Below are positions 51,187-59,700 of a stretch of 64,000 bases of DNA, piece after piece; position 1 is the first letter of the stretch, and each line of letters opens with the position of its first letter. The translations under genes and the position numbers were made by a program. The DNA comes from Bruticola sp004554425 (GTDB taxonomy: Bacteria; Vulcanimicrobiota; Xenobia; Xenobiales; Xenobiaceae), in NCBI GenBank assembly GCA_958366945.1, contig CATXCY010000006.1:1-64000 (forward strand), given 5' to 3'. The notes below the pieces were generated by a model. It worked only from the letters and a program-made list of their open reading frames with translations. It had not been told where the DNA came from and ran no database searches.

Positions 51187-53535
51187 TTAACGTACAAAGA
51201 GCCAAGCGAAAGGATTCAGTATACCCAGGAGGCGTCGCCACCAAGGAGCGCAGCTAGATAATTCCGACTTAAGCTGAGCATAGTGGGCTGCGCATTCGGA
51301 AGTGCTTGGCAAAGGTGTGCGAGAAACAAACTTAATTTGTGCATTTTCGCCTAAATGGCAACGCACATGCCATTGGGTTAATTTTTGTAAAGCGGGCAAC
51401 TTATCAGCCAAGCGAGAAGCAAACTCTTCGCGCGTTTCTCCATAGTGGCGACGTATGCCTATTTCGGCTAGTGACACCAAAGCAGCTTTGTACACACAAT
51501 CGGCTCGCTTGGCGCCAAAGCTTAAATGGGCCATGAGGTGGATATAAACTTTATGTACCCAAGCGCCAATAAAAGCTAAGATTGCTGCTATAGCCAGCAA
51601 CCAGCCCAAGGCTTTTACTAAAGATCGCATTTGCATTTGCATATCGACCGGCTTTTGGGATACGCCTTCTTTGTCTGCTGATTCTTCGCGGGCCATTTCG
51701 CCGAACATTTTTTGCAAATCGGGATCTGGTGGATCTGGAGGAGTTACATTGGAACGTTCGGGGGATACATCGATTGGGTACCAACCCAGTCCCCGAATGT
51801 ATACTTCGCACCAAGAATGGGCGCTATTATTCATAATCAGCAAAGCTGAGCCGCCGTAAGTATTTTTGGCGTCTACAGCGTAGCCTTCAGCTACACGGGC
51901 CGGAATACCAATAGAACGGCACAAATAGGCTAAAGCATTGGCATTATGGACACAGTATCCAATTCGATCTCCGAAAAGATACTTGGAAACAACGTCGTCT
52001 TTATCGGTAATTTTTACTTTAGTATCGTAAGTGCTGTTTTTATCAAGCCACAGCTTCATAATATATACTTTGGCCATAGGCAAAGACCTAAAAGCAGCTG
52101 GCAAATCATTTTGAATTTGTAAAGCCAACTCTTTATAGCGCTTGTCGTTAGGCAATTGAGTATAGTAATCTATATCGGCCTTTGACCATTGCGGATTGTT
52201 AAGCTCAGCCTGGAGCAAAGTATCTATTTTGCCGGTAAAAGAACGCGAATCTACACTGTAAGCCCCCACAAACTGACTGCTATTTGGATTGGAAGCAGCA
52301 CTCATAGCCATAGGATTAAGTAATCCGAATGGTTTACTATGATTTTCGATTAAACTAACTTTTGTATTGATAGCTTTAGTTTTAGTTGCATCTATTGAGG
52401 GAGGGGTAAGTGGATTGGGCGCATTAAACTGAGGGAAGCCAGAAGCAATATCGTGATCATAGCGTCCGGAAATGTCATTAACCAACTTACGACCGTTGAA
52501 GAAGCTCTTGGCATCCTGGCGGAAGTAATAATAACCTTCCGGAGGAGCATAATCATCGTTAAAGACAACTACAGCCACAGGCTTCGACTTGGGAGCTTCT
52601 GAGGAATTGTTATTCTTATCCTGATTGTCGCTCTGGCCTCCGCCTTGGTTGTTGTCCTTATCGTTGTTCTGTTGATTATCATTCTTGTCTTTGTCGTCTT
52701 GCTTTTGCTGACCTTGATTGGGTTGCTGCTGGTCTTGATCTTGATCGTCTTTTTGCTGATCTTGGCCTTTGTTGCCACCTTCTTTGCCTTTAGCTTGTTC
52801 TTGTTGTTCGCCTTTAGCATTGCCACTCATAAGTTGCTCAGGCAAAGGCTGGTGCAAATCTTTAAGGGGCAGAAAAACTCCAACTAAAGAAATAGTGACA
52901 ATTAAGATAGATAAGTCGGCCAAAGTGCGTTTATTAAAACGTCCTACAATAAGGAAAACCAAGGCAATGGCCAAAATTACGCCGGCAGCGATGAAGAAGG
53001 GAATGGGATCCCAACCTCTGGACCAGAGCGGATCGACGAAGAAATAGGGGCGGCTGATAAAACCGTCACGGTGAGCCGACAAAGGTAAGAGAGCAATGTT
53101 AGCTACGATAATCAGCTCGACGGCTACAAACCAAGGATTACGTATACTTATGGCATGGATAACCATGACCAAGAAGAGGCAATTTATAAACCAAACTAGC
53201 CCTTGAGAAAATAAACTAGCATTTTCTGGAGAAGCAAAAAGAGAAGCTATGAAAGCGCTGTTGACGGGAATATCGGCCAAATGGACAAAAATGCGATCGA
53301 GTACCAGAGCTCCTAAGACAAATACTGGTATGCGCAAACGCTTGGAAGAAAGCCAATAAGAGAGCCAAAAGCCTAAAACTCCCCCCACGAAGGCGCCGAA
53401 AATACCATTTGCTACAGAGATAGTAGAAGCATTTATGGCTAAAATTACGCCCCACATTAAACTGTTAAAAGAGCGCTCTAAAAATGTGCCTATGCCAAAA
53501 GAAGATTTTTTATTTCCTGAGGTCATGCCGTCCAT
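51187..53535 (-). CDS. Membrane transglutaminase-like (TgpA-type) protein
   Basis: An N-terminal membrane region with about six segments (to ~230), a ~75-residue low-complexity stretch of Gln/Asp/Asn/Lys/Gly (~245-320), an extracytoplasmic transglutaminase core, a further membrane segment (LGWLLAIAAILAFIGAW, ~660) and a C-terminal DUF4129-like cytoplasmic tail. The catalytic triad is visible: Cys in DRIGYCVHNANALA (~527), His in NNSAHSWCEVYI (~573), Asp in WYPIDVSPE (~588). The core matches the family linked to DUF58 and MoxR genes. Substrate unknown. Starts 7 bp after the DUF58 stop. Confidence 0.9.
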   Translation of the reverse strand: MDGMTSGNKKSSFGIGTFLERSFNSLMWGVILAINASTISVANGIFGAFVGGVLGFWLSYWLSSKRLRIPVFVLGALVLDRIFVHLADIPVNSAFIASLFASPENASLFSQGLVWFINCLFLVMVIHAISIRNPWFVAVELIIVANIALLPLSAHRDGFISRPYFFVDPLWSRGWDPIPFFIAAGVILAIALVFLIVGRFNKRTLADLSILIVTISLVGVFLPLKDLHQPLPEQLMSGNAKGEQQEQAKGKEGGNKGQDQQKDDQDQDQQQPNQGQQKQDDKDKNDNQQNNDKDNNQGGGQSDNQDKNNNSSEAPKSKPVAVVVFNDDYAPPEGYYYFRQDAKSFFNGRKLVNDISGRYDHDIASGFPQFNAPNPLTPPSIDATKTKAINTKVSLIENHSKPFGLLNPMAMSAASNPNSSQFVGAYSVDSRSFTGKIDTLLQAELNNPQWSKADIDYYTQLPNDKRYKELALQIQNDLPAAFRSLPMAKVYIMKLWLDKNSTYDTKVKITDKDDVVSKYLFGDRIGYCVHNANALAYLCRSIGIPARVAEGYAVDAKNTYGGSALLIMNNSAHSWCEVYIRGLGWYPIDVSPERSNVTPPDPPDPDLQKMFGEMAREESADKEGVSQKPVDMQMQMRSLVKALGWLLAIAAILAFIGAWVHKVYIHLMAHLSFGAKRADCVYKAALVSLAEIGIRRHYGETREEFASRLADKLPALQKLTQWHVRCHLGENAQIKFVSRTPLPSTSECAAHYAQLKSELSSCAPWWRRLLGILNPFAWLFVR

Positions 53536-53542
53536 ATTGTAA

Positions 53543-54880
53543 CTAGACCGCCTTTTCCTGAGCTTGCAAATAAGCAGCCGCGTTATTTATGATGCGTCCT
53601 GTAGCTGTCTCGCATAAGATCATGGGAGTATTGGGACTTTGTAAAGTTTGAGCAATCTTGGAAGGAGCTTCCAAGTGTACTTCATTGGAGTCAATGTAAA
53701 TCCACTTTTCCCAAGGCTGTTTCTTTTTATCTTCAGCTTCTGTTAAGTTCTGATCGACACCCATAAGCCAAGTAATGGTGAGGTGGGTATCTCTGACCGC
53801 TCCTAGAACGTTTTTCACCCAGTCTCCGTAAGCGGCTGGCACAAACACAAAGCAACTATGGTAACCGAGTTTGGAAGCTTCTTCCAAGAATTTTTTCAAG
53901 CCGCAGAGTTCCCTTGATTCTGCATTTCCAGAAGAAGCCAAGAAATCTAATGCTTCACTTATAATAGAAGTAGTTCCGACGCAGCCGTCGGCGCCGAAAA
54001 GCCAGCTGTCGCCCAAAATTTTAGACTCGAGAATCGAGCGGGCAAAAGAAGCGCTGGCTTCATCATTGGGGCCGGACACCAAATAGGCGCAAGTGCGTGT
54101 CTGAGCGGTAAGCGCTCTTTCTGGCATACGGACGACCAAGCGGCGACTGCGAGCATAAACTTTCCACAATATTGAGCGGGAAGAGTCCCCAGGTACGTAT
54201 TGACGCATTTCTATAAGATCGCCCTGAGGGGAACCGAAAGGATCGGAAATATCTTCGCCACCAGCCATGCTTAACGTTATGCTGCTACTTTTTACCGCGC
54301 CTGGCTTGGGATAAGCTTTAAACTTGACATTTTGAGTACTTACCCAGGTTACGTCGGCTAAGCCTAAAATATCTTCCACTCTGAAGCGGCGACTAATCTT
54401 CTCGACGCTGCAACGGTGGTTGACGGTAATATATTCAGCAACAGAAGATAAGCTTTGTTTGCATTCGGTTTCGACTTCTGCCGGATAAAGCCACTCGATG
54501 GAAATGTTGACAAAAGGAACGGGCAAAAAAGCTATTTCTAAGCCAGACTTTGACTGATACATAGTGGAAGTACTTATATCCGATAAGCCTACTTCGCATT
54601 TAGCTTTCCAATGTATAGCCAAATAGATAGCACCTATACTCACGGCCAAAATCATCAAGATGCCGACGATCATAAGAGCTACAGAAGCTGAGATCCAAAC
54701 TATATCGTCTTCTCCTAAGGCTACAAAGTAAAAAGTTAGCGCCAGCAGAATCATATAAGCTAATCCCATGCCGGTAATGGGAATGAAGCCGCACACCGTT
54801 CTTATAAACTTGAAAGTTTTTGCTGAGGCGCCGCGCAAAACCGCAGCCCAAGAACGCCTTTTCTCCGAATTATTTTCCAA
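53543..54880 (-). CDS. DUF58 domain protein
   Basis: Two adjacent N-terminal membrane segments (~38-85) and the DUF58 signature DISDPFGSPQGDLIEMRQYVPGDSSRSI, then WKVYARSRRLVVRMPE. Acts with MoxR ATPases in an undefined membrane-protein maturation or stress role. First gene of the run DUF58-transglutaminase-moxR-TPR. TTG start behind GAGGAT. Confidence 0.9.
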   Translation of the reverse strand: MENNSEKRRSWAAVLRGASAKTFKFIRTVCGFIPITGMGLAYMILLALTFYFVALGEDDIVWISASVALMIVGILMILAVSIGAIYLAIHWKAKCEVGLSDISTSTMYQSKSGLEIAFLPVPFVNISIEWLYPAEVETECKQSLSSVAEYITVNHRCSVEKISRRFRVEDILGLADVTWVSTQNVKFKAYPKPGAVKSSSITLSMAGGEDISDPFGSPQGDLIEMRQYVPGDSSRSILWKVYARSRRLVVRMPERALTAQTRTCAYLVSGPNDEASASFARSILESKILGDSWLFGADGCVGTTSIISEALDFLASSGNAESRELCGLKKFLEEASKLGYHSCFVFVPAAYGDWVKNVLGAVRDTHLTITWLMGVDQNLTEAEDKKKQPWEKWIYIDSNEVHLEAPSKIAQTLQSPNTPMILCETATGRIINNAAAYLQAQEKAV

Positions 54881-55111
54881 AAGTTCATCCTCTTAAGACC
54901 GAACAGTCAAGTCTGTCATTCCATACTCTCTTTTTAGCTTGCATTATAGCAAAGACGGTAGCCAATTGGGCACACTTAATCCCTAGGCTTAGATATCGAA
55001 GAGGTACTTTTATTTCCTCTATGTGACAAAAAATATTAAGTCGATAAATAAGTATCGTTTAAAATTTAAAGAAAAGTAGTTGATCTCAAACAATAAGAAT
55101 AATAATCTTCA

Positions 55112-55879
55112 ATGATGCAGAGTGTTTCAAATATGTCTATTCCCTTGTCCTGGAAAGCGATCGTCAAGCAAGTATTTGGGCTTGATGCTGAAATTCAGGC
55201 TGTTTACTTCTATGAGAGCAAAAAAAATCAAGTTTCTCGTCTCAGACTTCTTGTTAATGGGGAGCAAACTGATGTCATTGCCAAAAAATACGTTTGGGGT
55301 GACATGGATAGTGAAATCGCTGTTTTGAAGAAAGCTGATAGCTTAGACTTAAATGTTCCTGGCTTTATTGCTAGGTTCTCCGATATAGCCTTTTTTACTC
55401 CCGTACCCGGCGTCTCCATGCATAGTCCTATTACCGAAAAACAAGCTTGTCTCTTGGGTGAGTGGATGAGAGCATTCCATGAAAATATGACTCCTCCGCG
55501 GGCTAGAGGTACCTTCTTGCGTGGCGATTGTACCTTAAAAAATTTTTTATACGATGAAGAGGGAGAAAAAGTTTATTCTTTAGACTTTGAGCAAGCTTAC
55601 TTTGGCCCGGCTGAAGATGATTTGGCTGATCTGATCGTTACGTTATTAACTGGTGCGAAAGCTGAAAATGTGTGGGAGTCTCCGCATATTTTAGCTGTCA
55701 AGGCTATGCTTAGAGCTTACAAGCGCAAATTCAACGCTACCTTTTTATTTGAAGAAATTATCCAAGGCTTAACAAATCGTCTGGAATTTCGTCGGGAATT
55801 TGCTTCGGAAATACAAGCTTTAATTGATGAGCTTAATAAGCGCAAAAATATTTTTATCGAACTATTGGATAATAGATAA
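55112..55879 (+). CDS. Small kinase-like protein (Bud32/APH/KdkA-like fold)
   Basis: The protein kinase-like core is recognisable: catalytic loop FLRGDCTLKNFLYDEEG (D and N, ~137-143), metal-binding VYSLDFEQAYFGPAEDDLADL (DFE, ~158), and a lysine in DVIAKKY as probable ATP-anchor. The glycine loop is weak. Length (255 aa) suits Bud32/KdkA/aminoglycoside-phosphotransferase relatives. No signal peptide. Substrate cannot be told; no lipopolysaccharide or t6A genes adjoin, although mtaB elsewhere in the window implies t6A synthesis. ATG at 55112 or the adjacent one. Confidence 0.75.
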   Translation: MMQSVSNMSIPLSWKAIVKQVFGLDAEIQAVYFYESKKNQVSRLRLLVNGEQTDVIAKKYVWGDMDSEIAVLKKADSLDLNVPGFIARFSDIAFFTPVPGVSMHSPITEKQACLLGEWMRAFHENMTPPRARGTFLRGDCTLKNFLYDEEGEKVYSLDFEQAYFGPAEDDLADLIVTLLTGAKAENVWESPHILAVKAMLRAYKRKFNATFLFEEIIQGLTNRLEFRREFASEIQALIDELNKRKNIFIELLDNR

Positions 55880-55933
55880 TTATTTAATGACAAAATTTTA
55901 GGCTGAAAAGAAGCGGAGTGGGCTAGGTTTATT

Positions 55934-56557
55934 TTGGCAAAATTGGAAAGCGAAAGCAAAAGATCTTGGGGAGATTTAGGATCTAAGGCCGATAATTTCT
56001 TATTATGGGAAAAGCGCTACAGCATGAAGGGGCGTGGTCCCAAGGAACCAGAACCTTTTGTGGTGGAATGTTTGCCTTACATGGCCAAAGGCAAAGTGTT
56101 GGATATTGCTTGTGGAGAGGGAAGGCATGCTCTTTATTTAGCCCAAGCTTCCGCTTCTTTTGATGTTTTAGGCCTAGATCGTTCACCTACTGCTATTAAG
56201 GTTGCTGCAGAGCGGGCTGCGCAATTGGGGCTTCACGCCAATTTCGCGGTACGCGATTTAGAAAAAGAATTTTTACCCGAAGAAATTTTTGATACTATAG
56301 TAGTGACACGCTACTGGCAAGCCGACTTGTGCTCCCATATTGTTAGCCATTTGGCAAGCGGCGGTGTTTTAGTGTATGAAACTTACACTTTGGATTACTT
56401 GCGTTATGGAGAACGTACACGCAGCCATTTGTTGGCAAGCGGTCAGTTACGGGAAACTTTCGCTCAGCTTGGCTTAAAGATCGACTATTACGCTGAAGTC
56501 GACCGCCCGGAAACCAGAGAATATTCTGCCCGGCTTAGGGCTATAAAAATTTCCTAA
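55934..56557 (+). CDS. SAM-dependent methyltransferase (TehB-like class I)
   Basis: Motif I VLDIACGEGRHALYLA (~55), motif II-like VLGLDRSPTAIKVA, motif IV region DTIVVTRYWQADLC and the post-motif GGVLVYETYTLDYLRYG. The ER(R)-Y lead WEKRYSMKGRGPKEPEPF is typical of the TehB/tellurite-resistance-like group, which methylates small molecules. TTG start with AGG 6 nt upstream; 207 aa. Stands 54 bp after the kinase-like gene and is probably co-transcribed with it. Confidence 0.88.
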   Translation: MAKLESESKRSWGDLGSKADNFLLWEKRYSMKGRGPKEPEPFVVECLPYMAKGKVLDIACGEGRHALYLAQASASFDVLGLDRSPTAIKVAAERAAQLGLHANFAVRDLEKEFLPEEIFDTIVVTRYWQADLCSHIVSHLASGGVLVYETYTLDYLRYGERTRSHLLASGQLRETFAQLGLKIDYYAEVDRPETREYSARLRAIKIS

Positions 56558-56736
56558 TTTAGCTTATACTGATTCTTGTAAGCCTAGCGCTTTTTTGTGA
56601 CCTAATGAGGCTCTCAAAATTGAGGGTTTATGCTGATTTTTTTTATTTTTGTATTGCTCACTTGTACCGGCAAAACAACTTGTAGAAATGCAGTTCTAAT
56701 AGTTTAACTATAAATAAAATAGGCGGGTGTCGGCGT

Positions 56737-59700
56737 ATGAGAAAAAGCCTTTCAGACTTCTTAAAATGTTTGCCTACTTTTACAGCTAAAGGCCCTCATT
56801 TGGGGGCAGCTTTGTTGGTTTGTTTAACTTGTTTACTTTGCGCCTGCAGTATAAACAGCAAAATGCTTGGCGACTACGTTTCTCCAAGCTTAATTTTGCC
56901 TAAAGACGTAGCGCGAGCGTTAACTGTGGTACATGCTACTCCCTCTGGCGACTTAGTTTTGCCAGAGCAATACTCTACCTTTACTTTTGTCTTCAACCAA
57001 CCGGTAGTAAATTTAGGCACAACTCAAGTAGATATTGAAGGGCTTAGCATTGAGCCTCCAGTTAAAGGCGTTTGGGCTTGGCGGGGAACGGCTTGCCTTA
57101 CTTTTACTCCTAAAGAGCCATTGCTAGTTTCTCACGCTTATCAAGTTACCGTGCCTGCTGGCTTGAAGGCTATTACTGGACAAACGTTAGCTAAGCCCTA
57201 TACCATGCGTTTTGTGACGCCGCGTCCCGCTATTATTCATTCTTCTCCTGCCGAAGGCAATGCCAACGTCTCTTTGGATAAGCCTATATTTTTGCTTTTT
57301 AATCAACCTATTAACAACCAAACGGCCTTGGAATCTTTACGCTTAACTTCTTCCCAAGGAGTTGTACCTTGCCAAGCGCGTACAGCGACAGAAGCAGAAT
57401 TTAAAGCTTACATTAAAGAGCTGCGCAATAATGAAGGCGACAGAGTTACTATGAATGGCTTAAGCGTCGATTTAGATAAGTTGATGGCTGAGCAATTGAT
57501 CGTTTTAGAGCACAAGTCTCCATTCCGCCAAGGTCAGCGTTATACTGTTACTGCTCCGGCTAATTTTAAAGCTGATTCTTCTGCCGAGCATGGATCTTTA
57601 ACTGAAGAGAGCTTCTCTTTCAAAACTTACGACATTTTTAGTTTAAAATCCGTAACTAGTGTTGACGGAAACCATCCTGAAGAAGATATTATTTTTACTT
57701 TTACAAATCCGGTGAAGATGAACGATTTGTCTAAAGCTCTCTCTTTTGAGCCGCCTGTCGATATGCCCAAAGATTATTGGGAAGACTCTTATTCAAGTTC
57801 AGAATTGAGACTTAATTTACCTTTAAAACCTAGTACTACCTATAAAATAAAAATCAGTTCCGAACTGAAGGATGAGTTTAACAATAAAATTTCCAAGTCT
57901 GAAAAGATCAATTTTACTACTGCTGATTTTAAGCCGCGCTTAAGTTTAAGTAGTGGACAAGCTGTTGTTGAAGCCAAAGTAAAAGACGCTTCTTTGCCTT
58001 TAGGTAGCATTAACATCAACTCTATCAAAGTGGAAGGCAAAGCTGTTTCCATTCAAGAGCTTGTTAAGATGGCTCAAGATGACTTTTTCTTTGGCGGAAT
58101 TGACGATTATCAGCCCCAAGGTGGCTTCACCTACGTAAAAGATATCGCATTAAAAAATAAGCCTAATGTTTATGCTGATAGTAGCATTGATCTTAAACCG
58201 ATTTTTCAAGGCAACTCTAGAGGCTTAGCTCTGGTGCGTTTAACTTATCGAAATGAAGCAAGCAAAGAAGAACATAAAACGGTGTTGGTTCAACTTACCG
58301 ATTTATGTTTGACAGCTAAATTTTCTGCCATAAATAATTTACTTTGGGTGACCAGTTTAGATAGCGGCAAGCCTGCAGCCAACGTAAAAGTAACGCTTTA
58401 CAATGAAAAAGCCGAACGAGTATTTACCGGACATACCGACAAAAAAGGCTTAGTAAAAGCTCCGGGTTGGAGCAAATATACTTCAGCTCAAGATGGCCTT
58501 GCTCCTAAGCAATATATGTTGGCTTCTTATGGAGATGATTTAGCTTTTATTTACTCTTCAGGAGCCAACAGTTTAGACACTTGGAAGTGCAACATTTTCA
58601 GTTATAGCACTCCTTATAAAGACGAAATAAGAAGTTGTGTTTTTACTGATAAAGGCGTATATAGCCCAGGAGAAGAGCTTAAGTTTAAGGTTTTATTGCG
58701 CTCTAATAAACAGGCTCGTTTACAACTTCCCAAGTTCTTAAAAACTGTGCATTACAAAGTTAAAGATGGTGAGGGTAACACTTTCGCCAAAGGTACATGC
58801 CCAGTTAGCGCTATGGGTAGCGCCAACGGAAGCGTCAAAGTGCCGCTTGAGGCTTCTCCTGGCTATGCTTTTATGGAATTAACTATTCCCGAAAAAGAAG
58901 CCCAGAAGTTAGATATTTCCTCTTGGCTTGGTTCAGTTTCTTATCGTATTGATGATTATCAGCCAGTGCAAACGGAAGCTAAAATTGTCTCTCCTCAAAA
59001 GTCTTTGCTCTTAGGCGAAGAATTTAAAGGACGTATAGAGGGACGTTTCCTTTTTGGAGCGCCTATGGATAATGATCGCTTCCGTTACTCTTCTTCTATA
59101 GACAAGGCCCCTTATTTTAGTAAAAAATACCCAGATTATTCTTTCTACTCAAAAATTTGGGGGCAAGATGATGACTTTGATAGCACCACTTTAATTTCTG
59201 GCAGCGGTCGTCTCGACAATAAGGGACAATTCGCTTTTGAAATTCCCACTGAGGGCGTCCATTATCAGTGTCCATCTATGTTATCAGTTGAAGGAACGGT
59301 AATTTCTTCAAGCTTGAAGGAAGTATCAAGTTCTTTGCAAGTTCCTGTGTGGCCAGCTAGCAATATCGTAGGTATCAAGTTAGATTCTTATCTGGCTAAG
59401 CAAGATCAACCGCTCCAAGGTCAGCTGTTGGCTGTAGATAAAAATGAAGAAGCGCAAAAAGGCGTTCCCATCAAAATTGAACTTATCCGCAAAAGTTGGG
59501 ATTCTGTTTATAAAGCTGGAGTGGGAGGAGCCTACAACTGGGTAAGTGATTCCAAAGAAGAAATAGAAAGTACCCAAACTATTATTAGTGGTACTGGCTC
59601 TGTAAATTTCAGCCTTATTCCCAAAAATGCGGGAAACTACATTATTCGCGCTTCAATTACCGATAAAAAAGGTCGTTGCAACCTTAATGAAACTGAAGTC

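Noticed and set aside
52569..52887. Short frames of low complexity opposite the transglutaminase gene
   Set aside because: They mirror the Gln/Asp/Asn-rich tract of the real gene and have no independent support.
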